Below, piece by piece: positions 36,391 to 46,354 of a stretch of 64,000 nucleotides of DNA (within the stretch, counting starts at the first letter, position 1; each line of letters begins with the position of its first letter). The notes beneath the pieces are model-generated. The model did no database searches, had not been told where the DNA came from, and saw nothing but the letters and a program-made list of their open reading frames with translations. Origin of the DNA: Pseudoalteromonas sp. H105. GTDB taxonomy: Bacteria; Pseudomonadota; Gammaproteobacteria; Enterobacterales; Alteromonadaceae. The stretch lies in contig NZ_LOFH01000002.1 in assembly GCF_001469215.1 (NCBI RefSeq), positions 372,001 to 436,000 of the forward strand, written 5' to 3'. The position numbers and the translations under genes are program-made.

Positions 36391-39084
36391 ATGAATTCTT
36401 TTAACCTCTCTAAACTTGGTCGTTCAAAGCTAAATCAAGCAGTTGTTGCTGCTATTTTAGGTTTGTCTATCCACTCAGCTCACGCAGAGCAGGAATCTGA
36501 CCAAGCAATAGAAGAAGTGGTCGCAGTTGGTCAACGTTTGAAAGGGAGTGCTGGTGCGGTGCTTCAAGAACGTCAAAACCAAGCGTTTGTTGCGGACATT
36601 ATGGGGGCAGATCAAATCTCACGAACGGGTGATGGTGATGCCGCTGCTGCACTACGCCGTGTAACAGGTTTGACACTTGTTGACGGCAAGTTTATTTACG
36701 TACGCGGTTTGGGTGAGCGTTACTCAAGTACGCAGTTAAATGGTATGTATGTTCCCAGCCCGGATCCAACTCGCTCGGTTGTACCATTAGACTTATTTCC
36801 AGCAGACATTATTGAAAGTCTAAGTGTACAAAAATCATTTTCACCGGATATGCCTGCGCATTTTGGTGGTGGTAATGTCAATATCAGAACCAAGTCAATT
36901 CCAAGTGATTTCTTGTTTAAAGTTGAAGTAGGCACCTCTTACGATACAAATAACAGTGAAACAGGTTATTTTTATGAAGGTGGTGACGATGACTGGATGG
37001 GTCGTGACGATGGAACCCGTGGATTACCTCAACAGTTTACAAATGCCTTCGCAGCTGATGGTATAGAGGGTAATTTAGACACCACTTTAGAGCAGCGTAA
37101 AGCGTTGATGTCTTCGCTTGACTGGAATATTGGACCAACAGAGAAAGATGTACCGCCTGAAATCGATTTTTCAATTTCACTGGGTGATCGCTTTGATAGT
37201 GATTTAGGTACGTTTGGTGTACTTGCTGCTGTGTCTTATGAAAATGAGTGGGAAGTAAGTAAAGAAGAAAACGGTACCAATCTAGGTAGCTTAGGCTGTG
37301 AAGATAAGTGCTTTGCGCAATATTATGACGGCACATCTACCGAACAAAATGTTCGCTGGAGTGGAACGTTAAATCTAGGGTATGAGTTTAGTTCTAATCA
37401 TAAAGTTGAACTAACTAATATTGCTTTACATGATATGCGTGACCGTGTTCGTGATCGTAACTTCTATGATGCCAATGAAACTGAAGATGGTGTACGTGAC
37501 TTACGTCGTGTTGATGTGGTGTATGAAGAGCGAGAAATGTTCGCTAGCCAGTTAAAAGGTACACATAACTTTGCTGAGTATAATAACTTGTTTGTTGATT
37601 GGTATGCCGGCACCAGCCGTGCAAACCGAAATGCGCCAGGTATGGTAGATGCTGTTTTTCAACGTAATTACGATGATGGTGTATATGTATCAGAGCAGCT
37701 GCAAGATGTTTCAGCCACTAACTTAAGCCGTGAATTCCAAAACCTGCATGATAAAGTGGATACATGGGGTTGGAATATGGGCATGCCGTTTTATGGTGAT
37801 GGCTATGAACTTGAATTAAAAGCCGGTGGGGATTTCTCTGAAAAATCGCGTGATGCTGCAAATACACGCTTTGGTATAACGCATCGTGGTATTGCTGATG
37901 AGTATACATTTGGTTCGCGCTTAGATGAAATTTTTGCTAATGATAATATTAACAACGATGATTTTTATGCAAGTGCTACTGGTGCAGGAATTTTTGATGA
38001 TAGAACCGCTGACGGTGACAAGTATACCGCCGCTAATAAGCTTGATGCTTATTACTTTATGGCTGATTTTTTCTTAGATAACACGTGGCGTTTCACAGGT
38101 GGTGTTCGTTGGGAAGATTTTACCCAAGTATCTATCCCATTCAAAGCGCACAGCAACCTATTTGATGCAACAACCGATGAAATTGTTGATGTTGCGGTTA
38201 AAGATGATGACTTATTCCCGTCATTAGCTGTGACGTACATTATGGATGATGAAATGCAGTTCCGCTTAAACTTAAGTGAAACGACAATTCGCCCTGATAT
38301 GCGTGACGTTAGCTCAACGTATTATGTTGACCCGTTAACGGAGTTTTTAGTTCGCGGTTCGCCTAGTTTACAAAGCTCTAAACTAAAAAATATTGATTTT
38401 AGATTCGAGTGGTATATGCAATCGGGTAATAACTTCTCAGTGGCACTTTTTCATAAAGACATTGAGAACCCAATTGAAATGGTTGAACTAGCAGCAGTTG
38501 GTGGCGCAGCGCCACAATTATTAACGGCCAATGCAGAATCAGGCGAGCTAACGGGTATAGAGTTTGATTTTTTATCTGACTTTAGCTTCATTGATTCATC
38601 ATTGGCTAATATATTCGTCTCAGGTAACTTAACTATTTCTGACTCTACAGTTGATTTAGGAATTGATGACTCAGACGGTGCAGACTCTTTGTTTGAGCAA
38701 CAGCTAAAAGCCGCGTTAGAAGCAGATTCAGTGTCTAACATTGTGACAAATAACGAGCGTCGCTTAGTCGGTCACTCCGAGTGGGTAACTAACTTACAAA
38801 TGGGTTATGATTCTGATGATGGTTTCCACTCAACATCATTAGTGTATAACGTATTTGGCCCGCGTATTATCGTACCAGGGACACGTGGTAATGAAGATGC
38901 GCAAGAGCAAGCATTTCATTCACTAGATTTAGTGTATTCTTATTTTCCTAACTTCAACAGTAAAGTGAAGTTTAAAGTTGAAAACATACTTGGCCAAGAT
39001 AAAACAATTGAGCAAGAAGGACTGACTTTATGGAAAAAAGAAGAGGGCACGAAATTTAGTGTTTCTTACTCTTACGAGTTCTAA
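36391..39084 (+). CDS. TonB-dependent receptor paired with triplicate lipoprotein
   Basis: 897 residues: a signal peptide (cut near AHA-EQ), a TonB-box-like IEEVVAVGQR, a plug with VRGLGERYSSTQLNGMYVPS and PDPTRSVVPLDLFPADIIES, then a large barrel ending FSVSYSYEF with the terminal Phe. The plug signature belongs to a class of large receptors whose ligands are mostly unknown, rather than to siderophore receptors. The ATG at 36391 is chosen over 36373 because GGAG lies ~8 nt upstream. It sits just after the lipoprotein gene and downstream of a full TonB2 motor, so a dedicated transport or export system is plausible. Confidence 0.88.
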   Translation: MNSFNLSKLGRSKLNQAVVAAILGLSIHSAHAEQESDQAIEEVVAVGQRLKGSAGAVLQERQNQAFVADIMGADQISRTGDGDAAAALRRVTGLTLVDGKFIYVRGLGERYSSTQLNGMYVPSPDPTRSVVPLDLFPADIIESLSVQKSFSPDMPAHFGGGNVNIRTKSIPSDFLFKVEVGTSYDTNNSETGYFYEGGDDDWMGRDDGTRGLPQQFTNAFAADGIEGNLDTTLEQRKALMSSLDWNIGPTEKDVPPEIDFSISLGDRFDSDLGTFGVLAAVSYENEWEVSKEENGTNLGSLGCEDKCFAQYYDGTSTEQNVRWSGTLNLGYEFSSNHKVELTNIALHDMRDRVRDRNFYDANETEDGVRDLRRVDVVYEEREMFASQLKGTHNFAEYNNLFVDWYAGTSRANRNAPGMVDAVFQRNYDDGVYVSEQLQDVSATNLSREFQNLHDKVDTWGWNMGMPFYGDGYELELKAGGDFSEKSRDAANTRFGITHRGIADEYTFGSRLDEIFANDNINNDDFYASATGAGIFDDRTADGDKYTAANKLDAYYFMADFFLDNTWRFTGGVRWEDFTQVSIPFKAHSNLFDATTDEIVDVAVKDDDLFPSLAVTYIMDDEMQFRLNLSETTIRPDMRDVSSTYYVDPLTEFLVRGSPSLQSSKLKNIDFRFEWYMQSGNNFSVALFHKDIENPIEMVELAAVGGAAPQLLTANAESGELTGIEFDFLSDFSFIDSSLANIFVSGNLTISDSTVDLGIDDSDGADSLFEQQLKAALEADSVSNIVTNNERRLVGHSEWVTNLQMGYDSDDGFHSTSLVYNVFGPRIIVPGTRGNEDAQEQAFHSLDLVYSYFPNFNSKVKFKVENILGQDKTIEQEGLTLWKKEEGTKFSVSYSYEF

Positions 39085-39130
39085 GTTTGTTCTGCCCGGG
39101 AAGGCAAATATAAAAAACCTAACTACAATT

Positions 39131-39156
39131 GCCCTACTTACGTAGGGCTTTTTTTT
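39131..39156 (+). terminator. Terminator after TonB-dependent receptor
   Basis: GCCCTAC, loop TTAC, GTAGGGC (perfect 7-bp stem), followed by eight T. A strong rho-independent terminator. Confidence 0.92.
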
Positions 39157-39221
39157 GCCTACATATTTGTTATGCTCATTTTATCATATAAAGCATAACC
39201 GCCTGTTCATAAGGAAATATT

Positions 39222-40025
39222 GTGCACACAGTCAGTATAATCAAACTAAGAGAACCGACTTTACAGTTAGATGAATCAGAGCAGACATGGCCATGCATTA
39301 AAGATAAAAATACCTACAAACAAGAGTTAAAGCGTTGGCAAATTGAATTACTGCATGTTCAGCAGGCCTATTTTCATCAAGGGCGACGCGCTATTATTGT
39401 TTTAGAGGGGTGGGACGCAGCAGGTAAAGGAGGTGCAATCAGGCGTTTAACTCAGCGTTTAGACCCCAGAGGGTTTAGCGTTTATCCAATAGCTGCGCCA
39501 ACGCCTCAGGAACAAGGGAAACATTATCTCTATCGTTTTATGACTAAGCTACCAGCTACAGGAACCATAGCCATCTTTGATCGTTCATATTATGGGCGTG
39601 TTTTAGTTGAGCGTGTGGAGGGGTTTGCGAGCGACGAGCAATGGCAGCGCGCGTATCAAGAGATTAATGAATTTGAACGCTTATTAATAGATGACGATGT
39701 TCGTATTGTTAAGTTGTTTTTAAATATCAGTAGTGATGAGCAACTCAAACGCTTTGAAGGCCGTTTGCAAGACCCTTATAAACGCTGGAAATTAACCAGT
39801 GAAGATATTCGTAATCGCGAAAAAAGAAGTGAATACGTTACTGCTATAAATGAAATGTTTGCTAATACCGACACTATTGCAGCCCCATGGCATGCTATTG
39901 CTGCGCAGTACAAATGGTATGCTCGTATAGAGGTGTTAAAAACGGTGGTCAAGCAATTACGCAAAGGAATAGACATTACACCGCCTAGTTTAGATCCCAA
40001 TCTAGAGGATATAAACATAGATTAA
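39222..40025 (+). CDS. ppk2: Polyphosphate kinase 2 family protein
   Basis: 267 residues with the PPK2 fold: Walker A EGWDAAGKGG (Lys about 69), the lid region YRFMTKLPATG, and Walker B FDRSYYGR (Asp about 120). It transfers phosphate between polyphosphate and nucleotides; a one-domain class I or III enzyme is expected, and class cannot be settled by eye. It starts at GTG 39222 with AAGGA 6 nt upstream. It is a single gene. Confidence 0.88.
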   Translation: MHTVSIIKLREPTLQLDESEQTWPCIKDKNTYKQELKRWQIELLHVQQAYFHQGRRAIIVLEGWDAAGKGGAIRRLTQRLDPRGFSVYPIAAPTPQEQGKHYLYRFMTKLPATGTIAIFDRSYYGRVLVERVEGFASDEQWQRAYQEINEFERLLIDDDVRIVKLFLNISSDEQLKRFEGRLQDPYKRWKLTSEDIRNREKRSEYVTAINEMFANTDTIAAPWHAIAAQYKWYARIEVLKTVVKQLRKGIDITPPSLDPNLEDINID

Positions 40026-40194
40026 AGCCATGACTTACTTTTCAATATGAAATATTTTTATGTTCTATGACTATTGCTGGTTTTGCATTTACTGCGATGC
40101 TAGATTGAAGTGGCTAAAAATTAAATCTCACGCAATGAATTTTTAATTTTTAACGTATTAGGTATTTCTTATGACTCAAACAGTGGAACAAACA

Positions 40195-41313
40195 ATGAAA
40201 AAAGTAGGATTAGTCGGTTGGCGGGGCATGGTTGGCTCAGTGTTATTAGAACGTATGCAGCAGGAAAAGGACTTTGCCAATATTGACACCACTTTTTTTA
40301 CTACCTCTCAAGCAGGTCAATTAGGGCCTGACATAGCCGGCACGGCAAAACCTTTGCTTGATGCCTCTAGCATAGATGAACTTGCTAAAATGGACATTGT
40401 AATTACGTGCCAAGGCGGTGATTACACTAAAGCAGTCTACCCACAACTTAGAGAGTCAGGTTGGAACGGCTATTGGGTTGATGCAGCTTCAGCTCTGCGC
40501 ATGAGCGACGATAGCATCATTGTGCTCGATCCAGTTAATAAAGACGTAATCGAGCAAGGCCTTGAACAGGGTGTTAAAACCTACGTAGGTGGTAACTGCA
40601 CGGTTTCATTAATGTTACTTGCTTTAGGTGGTTTGTTTGAGCAAGACTTGATCGAATGGGTAAGCCCTATGACTTACCAAGCAGCATCAGGTGCAGGCGC
40701 TCGCAACATGAAAGAGCTCATTGCTCAAATGGGCTCTATTCATGCTAGTGTTGCTGATAAACTTGCCGACCCGCAAGCTGCCATTTTAGAAATTGATAAA
40801 TTGGTAACTGAGCAAATTGCTTCAAGCGATTTACCACAAGATCAATTTGGTGTGCCATTAGCAGGCAGTTTAATCCCATGGATTGATGTGCCAATGCCAT
40901 CAGGGCAATCAAAAGAAGAGTGGAAGGCGCAGGTTGAAGCAAATAAAATTTTAGGCTCATCTAAGCAACCAATACCTGTAGATGGTTTATGTGTTCGTAT
41001 TGGTGCGATGCGTTGTCATTCTCAAGCCATGACCATCAAATTACGTGAAGACATCAGCGTTGAAAAAGTGGAAGAGATCTTAGCCTCTCACAACGAGTGG
41101 GTTAAAGTCGTACCAAACGAACGTGATATCACTGCCACTGATTTAACACCTGTAAAAGTAACGGGCACGCTTGATATTCCAATAGGTCGTATCCGTAAAT
41201 TATCTATGGGGCCAGAGTACATTAGTGCGTTCACTGTAGGTGACCAATTACTGTGGGGTGCTGCAGAGCCTTTACGCCGTATGCTACGAATTATTGTTGC
41301 AAAAAGCAGTTAA
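40195..41313 (+). CDS. asd: Aspartate-semialdehyde dehydrogenase
   Basis: It reduces beta-aspartyl phosphate to aspartate semialdehyde, the branch to lysine, diaminopimelate, threonine and methionine. The N-terminus [20 protein letters not shown] is the NADP site. The catalytic Cys in [10 protein letters not shown] falls at residue 135 when counting from the ATG at 40195, the same number as in E. coli Asd, which supports this start over the in-frame ATG at 40171. [13 protein letters not shown] and [14 protein letters not shown] are also present. Length 372 residues. Confidence 0.93.
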   Translation: MKKVGLVGWRGMVGSVLLERMQQEKDFANIDTTFFTTSQAGQLGPDIAGTAKPLLDASSIDELAKMDIVITCQGGDYTKAVYPQLRESGWNGYWVDAASALRMSDDSIIVLDPVNKDVIEQGLEQGVKTYVGGNCTVSLMLLALGGLFEQDLIEWVSPMTYQAASGAGARNMKELIAQMGSIHASVADKLADPQAAILEIDKLVTEQIASSDLPQDQFGVPLAGSLIPWIDVPMPSGQSKEEWKAQVEANKILGSSKQPIPVDGLCVRIGAMRCHSQAMTIKLREDISVEKVEEILASHNEWVKVVPNERDITATDLTPVKVTGTLDIPIGRIRKLSMGPEYISAFTVGDQLLWGAAEPLRRMLRIIVAKSS

Positions 41314-41330
41314 TTTTAAGTTTATCAATG

Positions 41331-41355
41331 AGGTCAGCTTGCGCTGGCCTTTTTT
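41331..41355 (+). terminator. Terminator after asd
   Basis: AGGTCAGC, loop TTGC, GCTGGCCT (one G-T pair), then six T. Confidence 0.88.
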
Positions 41356-41464
41356 ATTGCGTTCACTTAGTTTTTCTTTTCTTTTTTACATGTTTAGTCC
41401 TAGTATTATTTGCTCAAAGAACACTTAAGCACTATATTTTTAGAAAGTTCTTTAGGTTTTTTTT

Positions 41465-43423
41465 ATGAATATTTCTAAAAAACTGAAGCTCTCTTTTGCT
41501 TCAGCAATAGTACTGCCTTTATTCATTATTGCCGTATTAGTCATTACACAAACTCGCCAACAAGCTCATGATAACTTTGCGTTACTAAGTCAACGTGAAG
41601 CAACGCAAATTGACAATGCTATTGTGATGTTTTTTACTGAAATTGCTAAAAACGTCGATTTTCTTGCATCTGATCCCCGTATTCTTAATGCTCAAAAAAA
41701 TGTAAAAACTCACATGGACGCTACCACCTCTGTTGCTCTTAACCATCTTGAGCAAAGCACCACTGAACAGGATGTGTTTAAAGCGTTCGATCATTTCGGT
41801 CTTACTCATCCAGGATTAGCTTATATTTATATGGGTAATGAACAAGGAGGTTACATACAATGGCCACAAGGTGAAGTTAACGCCCGGTACGACCCACGAG
41901 AGCGGCCTTGGTATAAAACAGCGGTGCAAGCGAATGGCGAAACCATTCGTACTAACGCCTATTACTGGGCAATAGACGATATGGTAATTGTATCTACTGT
42001 CAAGGCTATTAAAGACAATGGCAATATTGTCGGCGTTCAAGGGATGGATGTATCATTAAATGGTCTTACGGATATTATTGCAGATATTAAATTAGGAGAA
42101 ACGGGTTACTTAATGCTAATAGAAGACAGCGGTACCATCCTTGTAGATCCTAAAAATAATGATTACCGATTTAAGCAATTATCCGAGGTTGCTGGTGGTA
42201 AGTATCAAGCATTAGCTAATAATAAGTCAGGTCAGTTTGAGCTTACGATTAATAATACCGATTATCTGGCGAGTATATACACATCTCGCACTTTAGGCTG
42301 GAAGTTTATAGCGTTAGTTGAAAAGTCTGAAGTAATGCGCGCTGCAAATACGATGACACTGTCTATTATATTTATTAGTGCTGTGTTGATTGCTGTTTTT
42401 ATTATTATGGCGAGCTATATTGCGAAATTAATTTCATCGCCTATTGTAGAAGTAAGTGATGGTTTAACTGAAATTTCTCGCGGTGGTGGAGATTTAACAC
42501 AACGGCTTTCGATTAAAACAAAAGATGAAACAGCCAAATTAGCGAATAGTTTTAACTTATTTCTAAACCTTATTGCTGATCTGGTGAAACAGATAAACGA
42601 ATGTGCGCAAAAGGTGAGTGATACATCGTTGCAAACATCATCAGAGGCTTCGCAATTAACACGCTCCACATCACAACAGCAACAAGCGCTTGAGATGGCG
42701 GCGACAGCGATAAACGAAATGGCTGCCACAGCGAATGAGGTGTCAGCCAGTTGTGCAAATGCGGCTGATTTAGCCATGCAGACACAAAAGGCTTCAGAGA
42801 TTGGTCAGTCTGTAATAACAGAAACAGTGCAAAGTGTTGCATCGTTAAGTGATGTGATCACAAAGGCAACTTCAGATATATCGCAGTTAGATGCCGAAAG
42901 TGAAAATATTATGTCTATATTAAGTGTGATACGCGGTATTGCAGAGCAAACCAATTTATTGGCACTCAATGCTGCTATTGAGGCTGCTCGTGCAGGCGAT
43001 CATGGGCGAGGCTTTGCCGTTGTTGCTGATGAAGTGAGAGCATTATCACAGCGCACCTCGGAATCAACAGAGGAAATCGCTGGCCAATTAGATAAATTAA
43101 GGTCTATGTCAGGTCAGGTTTCTAGTGAGATGAAGCGGAGTTTAGAGCGCACTGAAAAAACAGTCGGTTTATCTCAGTCCGCCCAGCAGCAGTTTACTGA
43201 AATTACCGCGTCAATTGTGACTATCAGTGATTTAAATACTCAAATAGCAACAGCTGCTGAGGAGCAGCAGCATGTTGCAGAAGACATCAATCGAAATGTA
43301 ATAGAAATTAAAAACGCTGCGGATGATGTCAGTGAGATTGCAACCAGCACCAGCGAAAATGGTGACAAGCTCAATGTATTATCTGATACGCTGACTTCCC
43401 TCGTTGGGAAGTTTAAAGTGTAA
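41465..43423 (+). CDS. Methyl-accepting chemotaxis protein with dCache sensor
   Basis: 652 residues: TM1 about 8-28, a periplasmic double-Cache domain with [12 protein letters not shown] and NAYYW and [10 protein letters not shown]2 about 300-322, HAMP with [11 protein letters not shown], and a signalling hairpin with [20 protein letters not shown]. Several Cache residues resemble the amino-acid-binding type, but the usual YxD after PWY is changed to YYW, so the ligand may differ. It is a single gene; a bidirectional terminator follows. Confidence 0.92.
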   Translation: MNISKKLKLSFASAIVLPLFIIAVLVITQTRQQAHDNFALLSQREATQIDNAIVMFFTEIAKNVDFLASDPRILNAQKNVKTHMDATTSVALNHLEQSTTEQDVFKAFDHFGLTHPGLAYIYMGNEQGGYIQWPQGEVNARYDPRERPWYKTAVQANGETIRTNAYYWAIDDMVIVSTVKAIKDNGNIVGVQGMDVSLNGLTDIIADIKLGETGYLMLIEDSGTILVDPKNNDYRFKQLSEVAGGKYQALANNKSGQFELTINNTDYLASIYTSRTLGWKFIALVEKSEVMRAANTMTLSIIFISAVLIAVFIIMASYIAKLISSPIVEVSDGLTEISRGGGDLTQRLSIKTKDETAKLANSFNLFLNLIADLVKQINECAQKVSDTSLQTSSEASQLTRSTSQQQQALEMAATAINEMAATANEVSASCANAADLAMQTQKASEIGQSVITETVQSVASLSDVITKATSDISQLDAESENIMSILSVIRGIAEQTNLLALNAAIEAARAGDHGRGFAVVADEVRALSQRTSESTEEIAGQLDKLRSMSGQVSSEMKRSLERTEKTVGLSQSAQQQFTEITASIVTISDLNTQIATAAEEQQHVAEDINRNVIEIKNAADDVSEIATSTSENGDKLNVLSDTLTSLVGKFKV

Positions 43424-43448
43424 GGTGATAAATAACATTTACCACCTT
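43422..43448. terminator. Bidirectional terminator between MCP and ion channel
   Basis: AAGGTGATAAAT and ATTTACCACCTT form a 12-bp stem with one mismatch and a 3-nt loop, between convergent genes; its left edge overlaps the MCP stop. Confidence 0.7.
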
Positions 43449-43454
43449 CTCTTA

Positions 43455-44258
43455 CTACTTCTTTAGGAGTGCTTTTAACTCATCGAGTTGCTGCTTAAGT
43501 TCGTTCACTTGCCCTTGTGTAGCGGGAAGTGAATCAACATCGGCTTTTTCTTCACGGGCGTTACGGTGCTCTTCAGACATAACCTCTAAAATAGCGCCCA
43601 CCATCATATTTAAAAATACAAACGCAGTTAAAAAGATAAACGTAAGGTAAAAAATCCAGCTTAACTTATAAACCACCATGGTTTCGTACATTACGTCTGT
43701 CCAATCTTCAAAGGTTGCAACTCTGAATAATGTCAGCATAGAGATTGATACATCTCCCCACAGAACAGGGTTTATTTCAGCAAACAGCATACTGCCCATG
43801 GCAGCATAGATGTAGAAGATTACGAACATGAGCAATGCGATATAACCCATTTGTGGTATGGCTTTAAGTAACGAATTTACTAATAAGCGTAACTCTGGGA
43901 TCATTGATACTAATCGCAGTACACGGAATATTCTGAGTAAGCGAGCGATGAATATTGTCGAACCTGCTGCAGGGTATAAACTGCCCACTACAATTATGAA
44001 GTCAAAAATATTCCATCCTTTAGAAAAGAAATCTTTAATTCCTTTGCTAGCGATATAGCGAATAATCAGCTCAATGAGGAAAAATACAGTGATCCCTATA
44101 TCCATCCAATGCAATGCAAGCTCGACTGTAGGGTGTAAAGAATACGTGTGAGCGCCTACAGTTAGCGCAGATATCACAATAACGGCAATAACAAATGATT
44201 GAAATATTTTACTTTTATCGATACGCTGGAACAGCTCTTGTAACTGCGACAACATCAT
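43455..44258 (-). CDS. Voltage-gated-type cation channel (BacNav/ion transporter family)
   Basis: 267 residues: S1-S4 voltage sensor with S4 Arg at FIARLLRIFRVLRLV (about 103-117), S5, a pore loop with the filter TFEDWTD at about 182-188, S6 (FLNMMVGAILEVM), and a C-terminal coiled coil (QVNELKQQLDELKALLKK) typical of tetrameric NaChBac-like channels. The filter carries Glu, Asp and a further Asp where classic sodium channels have a single Glu (LESW); extra acids are associated with calcium preference in engineered NavAb. Selectivity therefore deserves testing. It is a single gene, divergent from small orphan genes. Confidence 0.88.
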   Translation of the reverse strand: MMLSQLQELFQRIDKSKIFQSFVIAVIVISALTVGAHTYSLHPTVELALHWMDIGITVFFLIELIIRYIASKGIKDFFSKGWNIFDFIIVVGSLYPAAGSTIFIARLLRIFRVLRLVSMIPELRLLVNSLLKAIPQMGYIALLMFVIFYIYAAMGSMLFAEINPVLWGDVSISMLTLFRVATFEDWTDVMYETMVVYKLSWIFYLTFIFLTAFVFLNMMVGAILEVMSEEHRNAREEKADVDSLPATQGQVNELKQQLDELKALLKK

Positions 44259-44357
44259 AATTCAGCCTTAACGGTAATTAATTCAAAACGTGTGCAATAT
44301 ACAGCAAAATTGCATCAGATGAATTGTTTTTTCGGCATAAAATGTAAGGAATTTTTA

Positions 44358-44585
44358 ATGGTTTTCAATACACTGAAGTTGTTACTTAGTGTTTTATTTG
44401 TACTTTTTTTATCGGGTTGTACATCTGATAGCCGTTATCATGAAATTCAATCAGCGCGATTAAACGAATGTAACTACATGGCTGATAAAGAGTACCATGA
44501 ATGTGTAAAGCGCCAAGAAAGCGGTTACGACGAATACAAAAACAATAGGGCTAAGGAACAAGCATCTAAAAATGACAAAAACTGA
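44358..44585 (+). CDS. Small lipoprotein, function unknown
   Basis: 75 residues with a lipoprotein signal ending LSGC and a polar mature part with a possible disulfide (NECNYMADKEYHECVKR). The ATG at 44358 has AAGGA 7 nt upstream; the longer frame from 44292 would bury the signal peptide. It overlaps the next gene by 14 nt. Not recognised. Confidence 0.7.
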   Translation: MVFNTLKLLLSVLFVLFLSGCTSDSRYHEIQSARLNECNYMADKEYHECVKRQESGYDEYKNNRAKEQASKNDKN

Positions 44586-44853
44586 AAAACGACTTGATAA
44601 TGCACTTCGTAAAGTACTGACGACTGCCTGCGAGAATATAAAAGACGTGCACCGCGACTTCAGTCATCTAACGCATACGATTAATTTGAAAAAGCCAGAT
44701 AATACTTTGCAGGTTACCTGTTTTTTTATTGATGATTTCGCATTAGCGCAAGCTAATTGCCAACAGCAATTACCCTCTATTGAAAGAGAGTTAATCGAGC
44801 AGCTTAGGGTTATGGGTATAAAACCCCAGTCAATTAATTTTTTAGTGGCATAA
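44572..44853 (+). CDS. Hypothetical protein
   Basis: A 93-residue soluble protein with no recognised motif; it begins with an amphipathic helix (KRLDNALRKVLTTACENIKDV) and then has an alpha/beta pattern. The start overlaps the lipoprotein gene by 14 nt, so it is likely co-translated; the next gene begins 8 nt later. It is probably cytoplasmic. Confidence 0.65.
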   Translation: MTKTEKRLDNALRKVLTTACENIKDVHRDFSHLTHTINLKKPDNTLQVTCFFIDDFALAQANCQQQLPSIERELIEQLRVMGIKPQSINFLVA

Positions 44854-44860
44854 GGTTTCC

Positions 44861-45313
44861 ATGTTTTCGAATTTAACGCATAAGAACAAACAACGCAGTT
44901 TATTGGCGCTTACTGCGATATTTTTCATTTTAGGCATATATCAGATCGTAGCATCACCTAATGGCACTCCTATACCTATTTTTAGTAATGGGTTTGTCAT
45001 CGCAATCGCATTTTGGGCTTTTTCTCGTCGTTATAGTGCAAAGTTTATAGAGCAACATTCGCTTGCTAATGCTATTACCAGAGACAACAACCAGCTAATT
45101 GTAAAACAGGCAGCTATACAAAAAGTATCTGAGGTTGATATTACTCGAATCAGCCAAATTACAATCACAGACAATTACCTTAGTTGTATACTTGATAACA
45201 ATGGCCAAGGCTATGATTTTCAAATAATTGGTAAGGCGTGCGACATTGAGCTGTATTTGGCCTCAATTTTAACAGCGAGTGAACGACAAGCGATCAATAT
45301 TAGCCTCGTTTAA
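44861..45313 (+). CDS. Hypothetical membrane protein
   Basis: 150 residues: two hydrophobic segments (about 12-30 and 36-54) followed by a soluble domain whose strands (VDITRISQITITDNYLSCIL) resemble a small PH-like fold. Not assigned to a family with confidence. It forms a small operon with the two genes before it. Confidence 0.65.
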   Translation: MFSNLTHKNKQRSLLALTAIFFILGIYQIVASPNGTPIPIFSNGFVIAIAFWAFSRRYSAKFIEQHSLANAITRDNNQLIVKQAAIQKVSEVDITRISQITITDNYLSCILDNNGQGYDFQIIGKACDIELYLASILTASERQAINISLV

Positions 45314-45370
45314 TTTGGTATAGTTTTCACATACAGTTATAATCTAGCAAAATAGTAAAAGAGATATATT

Positions 45371-45565
45371 ATGGCTGTACCTACTCGTTCTGAAATTTCC
45401 CTAGGCACTGAAGTCAACGTTGTTTTAAAGCAAGATCAGCGAAGTGGCACATTAACTAACGGCATTGTTTCGCGTTTATTGACTAAATCACCCAACCATC
45501 CTCATGGTATTAAAGTACAGTTAGAAGACGGCCAAGTAGGACGTGTTAAAGAGATTGTTGCATGA
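45371..45565 (+). CDS. YwbE family protein (DUF2196)
   Basis: A 64-residue small beta protein of the YwbE family: the GTEVNVVLKQDQRSGTLTNG start and HPHGIKVQLEDGQVGRVKEI end are characteristic. It is predicted to be an SH3-like or KOW-like fold, function unknown. The stop overlaps the next start as ATGA, so the pair is translationally coupled. Confidence 0.85.
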   Translation: MAVPTRSEISLGTEVNVVLKQDQRSGTLTNGIVSRLLTKSPNHPHGIKVQLEDGQVGRVKEIVA

Positions 45566-46080
45566 ATGAGTTCACAGAATCTTACTTTTGGCGATTAGTC
45601 ACCGTTGATGACAAAACAGCTGATCCCGAATCGGTTACTCAACGTTTAAAACAGTTACTTGTTGATTTAGATGATGATAGCTTGATTTCATTTGATAAGC
45701 AGTTTGGCCTTTGCATGCGTAAAAGCTATACATGGGAATTATATGGTGCAGCGTTTGTGATGGCAGGGTGTAATGACGAGTATGGTTTTTCAGAGTTTCG
45801 GTGCTGGTTAATCTCGCGTGGTGCAAGTGCTTTTAATGCTGCAATTGAAAACCCCGACTCTTTGGCTGATTGTACTCCAGTTTATCATTTAAACGAACAG
45901 CCATACCCTTATCTAGATGAATACGATCTCATAGCTGGCTTACTCTATGAAGAGCGTAACGAAGATGAATTACCTTTTGTTCCGTCAGGTCTCGAACAGC
46001 CAAAGGGCAAACGTTTTAAAGATAAGCCTAAATTTTTAAAATTAGCTTATCCACGACTGTTTGATAAATACTGGCAGTAA
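45562..46080 (+). CDS. DUF4240 domain-containing protein
   Basis: 172 residues with the DUF4240 signature: FWRLV at the start, KQLLVDLDDDSLISFDKQFG, then AAFVMAGCNDEYGFSEFRCW and LISRGASAF. DUF4240 is often found in antitoxin-immunity or SMI1-like settings, but no toxin is seen here. It is coupled to ywbE by a 4-nt overlap. Confidence 0.8.
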   Translation: MNEFTESYFWRLVTVDDKTADPESVTQRLKQLLVDLDDDSLISFDKQFGLCMRKSYTWELYGAAFVMAGCNDEYGFSEFRCWLISRGASAFNAAIENPDSLADCTPVYHLNEQPYPYLDEYDLIAGLLYEERNEDELPFVPSGLEQPKGKRFKDKPKFLKLAYPRLFDKYWQ

Positions 46081-46229
46081 AATTAGCCTTGATTTTTACT
46101 AATTTGCTTACATGGATTTACAAGCATTTAGACAACATGCCCTTTTCGCCTTTATTTGTTAATTCATTTCAAGCTTTATTCAAGTCTTTTATTTCACGCA
46201 TTACTTCTATTTATTATATCGCGTCCGTT

Positions 46230-46264
46230 TTTTACCTATTCTTATGTTAAAAGAATAGGTAAAA
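46230..46264. other. 14-bp perfect hairpin upstream of M4 protease
   Basis: TTTTACCTATTCTT and AAGAATAGGTAAAA form a perfect inverted repeat with a 7-nt loop, flanked by T/A runs. It could terminate the ywbE-DUF4240 transcript in both directions or be an operator for the protease, whose start is 91 bp downstream. Confidence 0.6.
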
Positions 46265-46354
46265 CTTACCCAAAACCGATAAATATGTTACATTTACGTG
46301 TTTATTTTCAATAAACAAAGACTGTAAAATAATAATATACGACATAGGAATGTT

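Noticed and set aside
41240..41468. Two short frames over the asd 3' end and terminator
   Set aside because: They overlap asd in other frames and cross a clear terminator; shadows of the real gene.
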